A stretch of DNA of 41,935 bases from Veillonella sp. R32 (lineage in GTDB: Bacteria; Bacillota; Negativicutes; Veillonellales; Veillonellaceae): the NCBI RefSeq assembly GCF_010093125.1, contig NZ_NMZQ01000024.1:1-41935 (forward strand). The letters are read 5' to 3'. The notes under the pieces are model-generated. The model made no database searches, was not told the DNA's origin, and saw only the letters and a program-made list of their open reading frames with translations. Positions 25,473 through 33,155 of the stretch are shown in pieces; the stretch's first letter is position 1, and each line of letters begins with the position of its first letter. The translations under genes were made by a program, and so were the position numbers.

Positions 25473-26257
25473 GATAACCAACTCTCTCTCACGGCATACA
25501 TACATAACGCACTGGCTACCGCTAAATTTAATGACTCAATAGGGCCATACATAGGAATTGTAATACGGTCTGATGCTATATCAAACCATTCATCACTAAG
25601 ACCATTAGCTTCATTCCCTAATAACAATATAGTAGTCGGTGCAAACTTTACCTCTTGGATAGGCGTAGCTTCTGTTAAAGCAGTAGCATATACACTAGCC
25701 CCACTGTTTTTAATCAGCGGTAACATAAACTCTGTTGTAACAGTTTCATAAATCGGTAATTTCGTAATAGCACTCATAGTACTGCGAACCGTTTTCTCAT
25801 TGTAAGGATCAACACTACCTTTGGTTAAGAATAACCCTTTCGCTCCCGCTGCTACAGCTGTACGAATGATGGTTCCTAAATTACCAGGATCTTGAATCGC
25901 ATCCAATACAATATATAAGCCCCTATCTAAAGCCTGTAACGTAGGGATTTCTTTTTTTACAATAGCTACAATGCCTTGACCGTTTACGGTGCTTTCCACT
26001 GATTTTAACAGATTCTCTTTTACCTGATAGACTACGGCTCCCTGAGCAGCTGCCTGTTCAGCTACGGCATATGCTTCGCTATTTGCATCGTATACATCAC
26101 TTAAAAATACAGTAACCACTAACCCTGTAGGCACCATATCGGCCACCGCTCGTAATCCTTCGGCTAAATACTCACCATATTGTTTACGATATTTCTTACG
26201 CTGTAAGGATTGCGCATATTTTAATGTCTTATTCTCTTTAGATGTAATAAGTTCCAT
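25469..26257 (-). CDS. TrmH/SpoU-family RNA 2'-O-methyltransferase
   Basis: 262 residues of the SPOUT class, similar to B. subtilis YsgA. The N-terminal substrate-binding part begins MELITSKENKTLKYAQSLQRKKYR and has YLAEGLRAV. The knotted SAM site is made from LDAIQDPGNLGTIIRTAVAAGAKG (motif 1), LLLGNEANGLSDEW (motif 2) and IPMYGPIESLNLAVASALCMYA (motif 3). The rRNA or tRNA target cannot be read from sequence. ATG 26257 is preferred over an in-frame GTG at 26269 because GGAGGGG precedes it by 4 bases. Confidence 0.9.
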   Translation of the reverse strand: MELITSKENKTLKYAQSLQRKKYRKQYGEYLAEGLRAVADMVPTGLVVTVFLSDVYDANSEAYAVAEQAAAQGAVVYQVKENLLKSVESTVNGQGIVAIVKKEIPTLQALDRGLYIVLDAIQDPGNLGTIIRTAVAAGAKGLFLTKGSVDPYNEKTVRSTMSAITKLPIYETVTTEFMLPLIKNSGASVYATALTEATPIQEVKFAPTTILLLGNEANGLSDEWFDIASDRITIPMYGPIESLNLAVASALCMYAVRESWLS

Positions 26258-26279
26258 ACGCCCCTCCACTATAGTAATG

Positions 26280-26319
26280 AATACCGCACAGCAAATTGTG
26301 GCATTGCATGTGCGGTATT
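26280..26319. repeat. Inverted repeat between the ABC exporter and TrmH genes
   Basis: AATACCGCACA and TGTGCGGTATT form an 11-bp perfect stem with an 18-base loop. It lies 57 bases past the exporter stop and 23 bases before the TrmH start. No T-run follows on the minus strand, so it may be a weak or factor-assisted terminator, or an operator for the TrmH-larB unit. Confidence 0.5.
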
Positions 26320-26375
26320 TGATAAATACGCTAAGCTCTTTTGACAGAAACCGTACGCTCTATAATCTTAATTTA

Positions 26376-28166
26376 TTATATCACAACTGACCGTGCTTCC
26401 CAAAGAGCAAAGAAAGAACCTTTTTGCGCAATTAACGATTCATACTTACCAGATTCTACAATCTCGCCTTGTTTAATCAAATAAATCTGATTAGCACTAC
26501 GAATTGTTGATAAACGATGAGCTATACTAATAATTGTTTTTTCACCGCGAATCGTTTCAATCGATTGTTGAATCAATTGTTCTGTATGACTATCAATGTG
26601 AGCCGTTGCTTCATCAAATATCAAAACTTGGCGATCACGAACTAATACCCGAGCCATAGCCAGCAATTGTTTTTGCCCCGTCGATAATAAAGAGCCTAAA
26701 TAGCCTACTGGCGTATCATATCCCTGTGGCAAACGCTCAATCATAGTATGTAAATGAGCCTTTTTAGCTGCTGTAATTAAAGCCTCTTCAGGTATGGTCT
26801 CATCATAAAGCGATAAGTTTTCACGAATAGTGCCTTTAAATAAATGACTATCCTGAAATACATAGCCCATGACTTCCCGTAACACTGCTGGCGCATAATT
26901 GGCGGTATCGTAGCCATTGATACGAATGGTACCTTGCGTAGGACGATAAAAGCCCATCAATAATGACATAAGCGTTGACTTGCCCCCTCCAGAAGGGCCT
27001 ACAATGCCAATGAATTGCCCCCCTTCAATGGTAATAGAAATATCTTTTAAGGCATAATTAGTCGAATTATCATAGGAAAACCACACATGATCAAATTCAA
27101 TGGTATGAATGGTTTTAAATTCCTCAGGAATTGTAATTGTTTCAATAGTTGTATCAGCTTCTTCATTGATGATAGGTACTAAACGTTCAGCCCCAGCTAA
27201 GGCACTTTGCAGATTATTATATTTTTCAGCAATCTCTTTTAAAGGTTGGAAGAATTTATCCATATACTGAATAAAAGCAAATACAGTCCCCGCCTCAGTT
27301 ACTGAATCAAACCAATTAGTAAAACTAAAAATAGCAATAAAAATAACAAAGAGCATGCCATCTACTATGGGTCTAAAAATAGCAAAGGTTCTTACTTCAA
27401 ATAAACCGGCCTGTAAAAACTCACGACTAATGCGATCATATTGCTTAGCCATAATACTTTCCCCAACATAGGACTTTATTATGACAATAAAGTTAAGCAT
27501 TTCTTGCACAGAGGTATTGGAAGCAGCCAGTTTTGTACGCACGCCACGAAAGGCCTTACGAGCATACTTTTGATACACAAAAATTAACACGGCCATAAGT
27601 GGTACCAATAAAGACACGACAGCTGCCAATTTAACATTTAAAAAGAACATGGAAATTAAAATGCCTATAATCATCAAGGTACTACTGCCAAGTTTTAAAA
27701 CTACATCAGTATAAAGCGTACACAAGGATTCGGTATCATTGGTAACACGAGTTACTAAATTACCAATTGGCAATTCGCCAAAGTGAGCTGGCGTACGGGC
27801 TAAAATTTTGGCAAACACTGTATTGCGAATTTCAAAGATAATCCGTTGCCCAAATTGTTGTAAGGTATAATTGTGAACAAACATAGCAACGATACTCAAT
27901 GTAATTGTCAAGAAATACAAGCCTGCATATTCTAAAATAATCCCCACATCACGCTGTGGAAAGGCTGTATCAATAACCCGTTTGATAAGCATAGGTCGGA
28001 TTAATTCTAGCCCTAAGGCAAAGAGTAAAAATAAAGCGGCCCAAATAAGCAAGAATTTATGAGGACTAATATACTGCCCCAAACGTCGTAACAATAAGAT
28101 ATCTTCATGTTTAGTAAGAGCTACTTCTTCCTGCACTGTATAGGAACTACTATGTTGCTTACTCAT
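26376..28166 (-). CDS. ABC exporter half-transporter, catalytic-site subunit
   Basis: 596 residues with six membrane helices (about 35-335) and a C-terminal ATPase domain. Walker A is VGPSGGGKST, the Q-loop VFQDSHLF, Walker B VLIFDEATAHID with the catalytic Glu, and the switch His is in ISIAHRLST. The signature motif is altered to LLSTGQKQL instead of LSGGQ. This pairs with defects in the upstream partner to give one working and one degenerate ATP site, as in heterodimeric exporters such as TM287/288 and BmrCD. The substrate is unknown; drugs or lipids are usual. It overlaps the partner gene by 8 bases. Confidence 0.92.
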   Translation of the reverse strand: MSKQHSSSYTVQEEVALTKHEDILLLRRLGQYISPHKFLLIWAALFLLFALGLELIRPMLIKRVIDTAFPQRDVGIILEYAGLYFLTITLSIVAMFVHNYTLQQFGQRIIFEIRNTVFAKILARTPAHFGELPIGNLVTRVTNDTESLCTLYTDVVLKLGSSTLMIIGILISMFFLNVKLAAVVSLLVPLMAVLIFVYQKYARKAFRGVRTKLAASNTSVQEMLNFIVIIKSYVGESIMAKQYDRISREFLQAGLFEVRTFAIFRPIVDGMLFVIFIAIFSFTNWFDSVTEAGTVFAFIQYMDKFFQPLKEIAEKYNNLQSALAGAERLVPIINEEADTTIETITIPEEFKTIHTIEFDHVWFSYDNSTNYALKDISITIEGGQFIGIVGPSGGGKSTLMSLLMGFYRPTQGTIRINGYDTANYAPAVLREVMGYVFQDSHLFKGTIRENLSLYDETIPEEALITAAKKAHLHTMIERLPQGYDTPVGYLGSLLSTGQKQLLAMARVLVRDRQVLIFDEATAHIDSHTEQLIQQSIETIRGEKTIISIAHRLSTIRSANQIYLIKQGEIVESGKYESLIAQKGSFFALWEARSVVI

Positions 28167-29919
28167 GAGACACCTCCTTTGCTAATGCCGCCATATCATC
28201 TTCTACCAAGGGCTCATCAATTTGCTGAGCATATAACCGGCAATATTCACCATTAAGAGCTAATAACTCTTCATGAGTTCCTTGTTCTACAATGGTGCCC
28301 TCTTTAAATACTACAATACGATTGGCCTCACGTAAGGCTTCAAGGCGCTGTGAAATAAATAATAAAGTTTGTTGGCGACCTTGACGCAAGGTTTTAATGA
28401 TAGATCTAGCACTAATTGTATCGAGCGCCGAAAAACTATCATCTAATAATAAATACGGTGCATTTTTATATAGACCGCGCGCTATATTAACCCTTTGTTT
28501 TTGACCGCCTGATAAATCAGTACCACCTTCTTTAAGTCGTTTAGAGGCCGGTGCTAAGCGTTCACTTAAATCACGCGTTAACGCGGCTCTTTCAGCAGCT
28601 TCAGTTAAATCAGTAGTATGATTAGAAGCCTCACCAAAGGCAATATTTTCACCCAAGGTAGTGCCTAATAAAAATGGCTCTGGTGGCACATAAGCAATAC
28701 TACGCCGCAATACTTGAAGCGGTAATTTAGTGATATCTTCATCCCCAATATATACACTATTTGCAGGTGTGTCATGGAGACGTAACAACAATTTAAACAA
28801 CGTAGACTTACCCGAACCAGGTCCCCCTACTATGCCAATAAACTCGCCAGGCTGAATTGTTAAATTAACATTTTCTAACATAGGAGCCGATGTTTCAGGA
28901 TATGTAAAAGATAAGTCACTAATCGTCATAGTTGTCAGTGGTAACTCACGAGTATCTTCCGTTAATTGTTCTTCCTCAATCATAAGAAAATCATAAATTC
29001 TATCTAAAGAGGCTAAGCCTTTTTGCAATACCGATAGTAGCGAGCCTATACCCATAATAGGGCCAATAATTAAACTTAAGTACCCATTAACGGCTACGAA
29101 ATCCCCTACAGAAATTTCATTGGCAATAATTAATCGTCCACATACAAAAATAGCTATGGCGTGACACATAAAAGGCGCTACAAAGGTCAACGGTGCTAAA
29201 ATAGCATCTAATAAGGCTACACGCATATTCTTCTCGTAATTAATCTTATTAATATTTTTGAAACGCCATAAACTACGCATTTCACGATTAAAGGCACGAA
29301 TAACGGGCATGCCTAAGAATAGTTCTTGAGCAAACTCAGTTAAATCGCTATATGTATTTTGCGCTTCCTTCTGACGCTGGCGCATGCGACGACTTACATA
29401 GAGCATGCCAAATAAAATAAATGGCATCGGTAAAAGTGTTATTACCGTTAACGAAACGCTAATTTCTTTGGCCATTAAGAAAAAAGAGCAAATGCCAAAG
29501 AAAATAGCATCTACTAAAATCATCACACCTAGCCCTAAGGATACACGCAGTGAAGTTACGTCATTCGTCATCAAGGCCATAACCTTACCGGGGCCATTCT
29601 TTTCGTAATAAGCCGTCGGTATATAAAGGGCATGATCAAACAATCGGCGCCGTAAAAGAAACTCAAAACGTCGAATAGACCCTAATAATAAATGGCGCGA
29701 CCCAAATTTAAGGACCGTAATGGTAATACCTAATATAAAAAAGTACCCTATATAGGTAGTAAGGCCTTCCTTACCATAATATAAGGTGTTAATGGCTTCC
29801 CCAGTAAGTCTTGGTACATAGAGGAATAAAATATTAATCGTTATCAATAGAAGGATCCCTAACAAATAGACGGGTCCATATCCTTTGAAAAACTGTGAAA
29901 AAATAGTAAGTTTTTTCAT
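28159..29919 (-). CDS. ABC exporter half-transporter, degenerate-site subunit
   Basis: 586 residues with six membrane helices and an ATPase domain. Walker A (VGGPGSGKST) and the signature motif (LSGGQKQR) are intact. The Q-loop reads YVPPEPFLLG with Pro where Gln is usual, Walker B ends LLLDDSFSALD with Asp in place of the catalytic Glu, and the switch region is ISQRLEAL with Gln in place of His. These are the changes seen in the non-catalytic halves of heterodimeric exporters. It is the first gene of the pair; a minus-strand extended -10 (TGATACAAT) lies about 60 bases upstream. Confidence 0.92.
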   Translation of the reverse strand: MKKLTIFSQFFKGYGPVYLLGILLLITINILFLYVPRLTGEAINTLYYGKEGLTTYIGYFFILGITITVLKFGSRHLLLGSIRRFEFLLRRRLFDHALYIPTAYYEKNGPGKVMALMTNDVTSLRVSLGLGVMILVDAIFFGICSFFLMAKEISVSLTVITLLPMPFILFGMLYVSRRMRQRQKEAQNTYSDLTEFAQELFLGMPVIRAFNREMRSLWRFKNINKINYEKNMRVALLDAILAPLTFVAPFMCHAIAIFVCGRLIIANEISVGDFVAVNGYLSLIIGPIMGIGSLLSVLQKGLASLDRIYDFLMIEEEQLTEDTRELPLTTMTISDLSFTYPETSAPMLENVNLTIQPGEFIGIVGGPGSGKSTLFKLLLRLHDTPANSVYIGDEDITKLPLQVLRRSIAYVPPEPFLLGTTLGENIAFGEASNHTTDLTEAAERAALTRDLSERLAPASKRLKEGGTDLSGGQKQRVNIARGLYKNAPYLLLDDSFSALDTISARSIIKTLRQGRQQTLLFISQRLEALREANRIVVFKEGTIVEQGTHEELLALNGEYCRLYAQQIDEPLVEDDMAALAKEVSHE

Positions 29920-30028
29920 TATGTATATCTCCAGTTGTCATTCAGATATTTTTTGTATCTCTTAAGTTTACATTTTATGTTTCTATTGTATCATATAAAG
30001 TATAACATCGAAAATTATCAATTTTTAT

Positions 30029-30057
30029 TTTACTTATGCAAAACACCATGATATACT
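30029..30057 (+). promoter_or_regulatory. Promoter of tpx
   Basis: TTTACT, a 17-base spacer and TATACT lie 86 bases upstream of the tpx ATG. This is one of the better sigma-A-type promoters in the window and fits tpx's codon use, which looks that of a highly expressed gene. Confidence 0.75.
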
Positions 30058-30097
30058 TAATAGTGTCAAGTGAGTGTACAATACACTCGCTATTAAG
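30056..30097 (+). promoter_or_regulatory. Palindrome at the tpx transcription start
   Basis: Nested inverted repeats begin at the -10 box. The inner arms AGTGAGTGTA (30069-30078) and TACACTCGCT (30082-30091) pair over 10 bp with one G-T around CAA. The outer arms CTTAATAG (30056-30063) and CTATTAAG (30090-30097) match perfectly. The outer left arm overlaps the -10 and would not be transcribed, so a DNA operator for a dimeric repressor is more likely than an RNA-only structure. The inner part could also fold in the 5' UTR. Confidence 0.6.
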
Positions 30098-30142
30098 AAC
30101 AGAAATGAAATTTTGAAATTAATCTTTAGGAGGTTATTTATT

Positions 30143-30658
30143 ATGGAAAAACGTACTGGCGTAATCACTTTCGCAGGTAATCCAATGACTTTAGTAGGTA
30201 AAGAAGTAAAAGTTGGTGAAGCAGCTCCTAACTTTACTGTTTTAGATAATGGTTTAGCAGCTAAAACTTTGAAAGATTTCGAAGGCAAAGTAAAAATTAT
30301 CTCTGTTGTTCCTTCCCTTGATACTGGCGTTTGTGACGCTCAGACTCGTTGGTTCAACAAAGAAGCTACTGAACTTTCCAACGATGTAGTAGTATTGACT
30401 ATCTCCATGGACCTTCCTTTCGCTCAGAAACGTTGGTGCGGTGCTGCTGGTGTTGAAAATGTAGTAACACTTTCTGACCACAAAGATGCTAGCTTTGGTG
30501 AAGCGTATGGCTTCTTAATTGAAGAACTTCGCTTGTTAACTCGTGGTATTGTTGTTATCGGCAAAGACGACAAAGTAGCCTATGTTGAATATGTACCAGA
30601 AGTAACACAAGCTGTAAACTTTGACGCTGCTGTAGCTGCTGTTAAAAAATTAATCTAA
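30143..30658 (+). CDS. tpx: Thiol peroxidase Tpx
   Basis: 171-residue atypical 2-Cys peroxiredoxin that reduces peroxides with thioredoxin. The peroxidatic Cys is in SLDTGVCDAQTRWFN and the resolving Cys in FAQKRWCGAAGVEN, both in family positions. The N-terminus RTGVITFAGNPMTLVGKEVKVGEAAPNF is typical. I start at ATG 30143 because AGGAGG precedes it by 9 bases; a longer frame from 30074 would translate the 5' leader. It is monocistronic. Codon use is strongly biased, as expected for an abundant protein in this oxygen-sensitive lineage. Confidence 0.97.
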   Translation: MEKRTGVITFAGNPMTLVGKEVKVGEAAPNFTVLDNGLAAKTLKDFEGKVKIISVVPSLDTGVCDAQTRWFNKEATELSNDVVVLTISMDLPFAQKRWCGAAGVENVVTLSDHKDASFGEAYGFLIEELRLLTRGIVVIGKDDKVAYVEYVPEVTQAVNFDAAVAAVKKLI

Positions 30659-30682
30659 TCTAAGTATATTAGTTATCCCTGC

Positions 30683-30712
30683 TCTACTATAGGATTTCCT
30701 TCTTATAGTAGA
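30683..30712. repeat. First hairpin after tpx
   Basis: TCTACTATA and TATAGTAGA form a 9-bp perfect stem with a 12-base loop, 25 bases past the tpx stop and ahead of the terminator. No T-run follows; it may stabilise the tpx mRNA 3' end. Confidence 0.5.
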
Positions 30713-30732
30713 CATGATGATATGTACGCCAA

Positions 30733-30767
30733 AAGGGGCTGTAGCAAACGCTACAGCCCCCTTTTTA
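30733..30767 (+). terminator. Intrinsic terminator of tpx
   Basis: GGGGCTGTAGC and GCTACAGCCCC form an 11-bp stem around AAAC, followed by CTTTTTAT. On the minus strand the stem is followed by TTTTGGCG, so it may also stop the toxin transcript, whose stop is 48 bases away. Confidence 0.92.
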
Positions 30768-30814
30768 TACTAATTTTATGTAACTAAAAAGTATTTAAGA
30801 TAATCTAAAATCTT

Positions 30815-31135
30815 TTAAAAATCATAATAAGTCAATAGTTGTTGAATAGCATAGATATCAAAGGCATCTAAATCTCCTATTTTAGATTTAAAATCTTTTT
30901 CTTTTAATTTTAATGGTTGACTTAATCGAACAGTTGAAGGTCTTTCTAAACCAGCTTCATTCCATTTCATTAAATCAAACTCACCATTAAAATGTTTCCT
31001 AGGCCCATGGCTAGTTACCTTTAGTGATAAAATATAGGCTTGATTATTTTCTAAGACAATAACTGGACGCGTTTTAACTTGACTAGAATCTTCAAATTTA
31101 ACCAACGCCCACCAGACTTCCCATTCATTCGGCAT
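30815..31135 (-). CDS. MazF/PemK-family toxin (mRNA interferase-like)
   Basis: 106 residues from ATG 31135, chosen because AAAGGA lies 8 bases upstream; a longer frame from 31168 has no site. The N-terminus NEWEVWWALVKFEDSSQVKTRPVIVL fits the MazF/PemK barrel (WW, then K-x-RPVIVL). LSLKVTSHGPRKH holds the usual catalytic T-S position, and GLERPSTVRLSQPLKLKEKDF and KIGDLDAFDIYAIQQLL match the C-terminal half. Members cleave mRNA. It follows and overlaps the Panacea gene by 11 bases, the order antitoxin then toxin. Cleavage activity is not shown here. Confidence 0.8.
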   Translation of the reverse strand: MPNEWEVWWALVKFEDSSQVKTRPVIVLENNQAYILSLKVTSHGPRKHFNGEFDLMKWNEAGLERPSTVRLSQPLKLKEKDFKSKIGDLDAFDIYAIQQLLTYYDF

Positions 31136-31670
31136 AGTCCATATCCTTTGGTAAGATGAGTACGTCATCTATAGTATCTCTATGCCCTATAAATTGGGAT
31201 TTAGCAAATACAGGTTTAAAGTCTTCAACTATGTTTTTATCTTTAAAATAAGATTTAATTGCTTCATTAGCAATAATTTCATGTTTATTAAATTTATAAG
31301 ATTTGCTCCATGGTCCATCAGATTCATGACTCATTTTAACTAGCGCAGACGTAGAAATAGCATTATACGTACGAAGTACATCAATAAGAAATAATTGCTC
31401 TTTACGATTTAATTTACTTCTATCAAATGGTTCACTTTGTATTCCATTTCTTCCAAAGTGTTTATATGTTTCATAAACTTCTGGCAAAACCGGTCCAAAT
31501 TGCCAAGCTTCAAAAGATTCCTCTATAAGAGGATAACCTAGTTTTTTAAAGCTAGCTGCTTGTGCGAAATATAGTAATTTATTAAGTCGTAAATTAGTCA
31601 TAAGATCTTCGTTAGGATTATTGTTAACTAATTCAATAAAAAATTTAGCAACGTCAATTGCTTTAGCCAT
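31125..31670 (-). CDS. Panacea-domain (SocA-like, DUF4065) antitoxin
   Basis: 181-residue protein with the Panacea pattern: AKAIDVAKFFIELVNN, LRLNKLLYFAQAASFKKLGYPLIEESFEAWQFGPVLPEVYETYKHFG (about 27-73), then LIDVLRTYNAISTSALVKMSHESDGPWSKSY. Panacea proteins neutralise many unrelated toxins by direct binding. The partner here is MazF/PemK-like. A strong promoter sits just upstream, and an AAAGGTGG site precedes the ATG. Surroundings are more AT-rich than the flanking core genes, which fits recent acquisition. Confidence 0.85.
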   Translation of the reverse strand: MAKAIDVAKFFIELVNNNPNEDLMTNLRLNKLLYFAQAASFKKLGYPLIEESFEAWQFGPVLPEVYETYKHFGRNGIQSEPFDRSKLNRKEQLFLIDVLRTYNAISTSALVKMSHESDGPWSKSYKFNKHEIIANEAIKSYFKDKNIVEDFKPVFAKSQFIGHRDTIDDVLILPKDMDYAE

Positions 31671-31724
31671 AGAAATACACCACCTTTCGTTAGAATATAT
31701 ATACTATTTATTAATTTCAACTTT

Positions 31725-31753
31725 ATTATACTCGTTCTCACTCATTTAGTAAA
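31725..31753 (-). promoter_or_regulatory. Promoter of the Panacea-toxin pair
   Basis: On the minus strand TTTACT, exactly 17 bases and a perfect TATAAT, about 55 bases upstream of the antitoxin start. The downstream 5' leader contains AGTATATATATTCT, a TA-rich near-palindrome that might serve autoregulation. Confidence 0.75.
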
Positions 31754-31761
31754 TCCATATT

Positions 31762-31805
31762 AAAAAGGCTGTAACTTAAACTAATGCTTCTGTTACAGCC
31801 TTTTT
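31762..31805. terminator. Bidirectional terminator between mtaD and the TA locus
   Basis: AAAAAGGCTGTAAC and GTTACAGCCTTTTT form a 14-bp perfect stem with a 16-base loop. It lies 6 bases beyond the mtaD stop, and on the minus strand the stem itself ends in five Ts. It resembles the tpx terminator in sequence. Confidence 0.85.
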
Positions 31806-31811
31806 ATATAC

Positions 31812-33146
31812 TTATTTAACAAATACCTCTGTTTTGCTCATTACATCAAAGCGTAATTGCTCTTCGTCAATTGTCAATAATTCACGGTCTTTCATAACTA
31901 CTTTCCCGGCAACGATAGTAGTCTGTACGTCTGAGGAATTAGCGGCATACACTAAAGAAGCCACATCATTATAACGTGGTAACCAGTGCATCCCCGTTAC
32001 GTCATACAAACAAATATCAGCGCGGTAGCCTTCTTTAATTAGCCCTAAATCGTGATAATCTAGCACTTTAGCCGCTTCTACCGTGCCTAACGCTAAGGCA
32101 GTATGAGCCGGAATAGCTTTTGGATTAAAATGAGTTGCTTTATGCAAGGTAGCTGCTAAGCGTACTTCTTCTAACATATCAGCATTATTATTACTAGCAG
32201 AACCATCTGTGCCCAGACCAACGGTAAGCCCTTTAGCTAACATGGCGGGTACATCGGCAATGCCACTAGCTAATTTAAGATTCGATTGTGGATTATGAGC
32301 TACACGAACGTTTTTAGCTTTCATAATATCTAAATCTTCATCAGTTAAATGAACACCATGAGCTGCTACACAGCCAGTATCGAATACACCTAAGTCATTG
32401 AAATGAGCAATTGGCGTTTTACCAGTGGCCTTTATTACATTCTCTACTTCCCCTTTTGTCTCACAAAGGTGAATATGAATTTGAGCACCCATATCATGAC
32501 TTAAAGCCATGACTTTACGCATATAATCATCAGGACACGTATACGGTGCATGAGGTCCTAACATAACCTTAATGCGATCATGGTCAAAACCATGCCAGTG
32601 TTCAAACAATTCACGACTTTCCACAAGAGCTTGCTCGGCCGTTGGTGCCACCCCAGCCATACCACGAGCCAACACAGCACGAATGCCTGTTTCTTTTACT
32701 ACCTTAGCTGTATCTTCCATGAAGAAATACATGTCGCTAAAACAAGTAGTGCCACTGCGGAACATTTCAGCAATGCCTAGGCGGGTGCCTACTTCTACTA
32801 AATCATTAGTTAATTTAGCTTCGGCTGGCCAAATGGCATTTTGCAACCAATCCATTAACTCAAGATCATCAGCATAATTACGAAATAACCCCATAGCAAT
32901 ATGAGTATGTGTATTCACTAAACCTGGAGCAGCTACTCGCCCATTTCCATCAAGAATATACGCTGCATTACCACATTCCTTCGTAATGAGTTCTTGTCCA
33001 AATGGCGTTTTACTTTCTGCTTCCGTCAAAATTTTATCGATATACCCCTCTTTAATAATCAAAGTTACATTGCGTAACATGTCTTTGCCAGATTCGGCAG
33101 ATTCTCCCGTAATACAATCAATATTGCGAATTACAATGTCAGCCAT
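31812..33146 (-). CDS. mtaD: 5-methylthioadenosine/S-adenosylhomocysteine deaminase
   Basis: 444-residue amidohydrolase that deaminates MTA (to methylthioinosine), SAH and often adenosine. Metal ligands are in NTHTHIAMGLFR, IHIHLCETKGEVEN and VAAHGVHLTDED, with the final Asp in VGLGTDGSASNNNADM. FSDMYFFMEDTAKVVKETGIRAVLARG is typical of the MtaD branch. It is the last gene of the mtnP-mtnA-ahcY-mtaD operon and ends at a terminator. Confidence 0.93.
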   Translation of the reverse strand: MADIVIRNIDCITGESAESGKDMLRNVTLIIKEGYIDKILTEAESKTPFGQELITKECGNAAYILDGNGRVAAPGLVNTHTHIAMGLFRNYADDLELMDWLQNAIWPAEAKLTNDLVEVGTRLGIAEMFRSGTTCFSDMYFFMEDTAKVVKETGIRAVLARGMAGVAPTAEQALVESRELFEHWHGFDHDRIKVMLGPHAPYTCPDDYMRKVMALSHDMGAQIHIHLCETKGEVENVIKATGKTPIAHFNDLGVFDTGCVAAHGVHLTDEDLDIMKAKNVRVAHNPQSNLKLASGIADVPAMLAKGLTVGLGTDGSASNNNADMLEEVRLAATLHKATHFNPKAIPAHTALALGTVEAAKVLDYHDLGLIKEGYRADICLYDVTGMHWLPRYNDVASLVYAANSSDVQTTIVAGKVVMKDRELLTIDEEQLRFDVMSKTEVFVK

Positions 33147-33155
33147 GGTGTCTCC

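Noticed and set aside
26342-26365. TTGACA and TATAAT on the plus strand near the ABC exporter end
   Set aside because: The spacer is only 14 bases and the direction leads into the 3' end of a minus-strand gene.
32572-32877. Plus-strand open frames opposite mtaD
   Set aside because: They are shadows of the conserved mtaD coding sequence and have no start signals.
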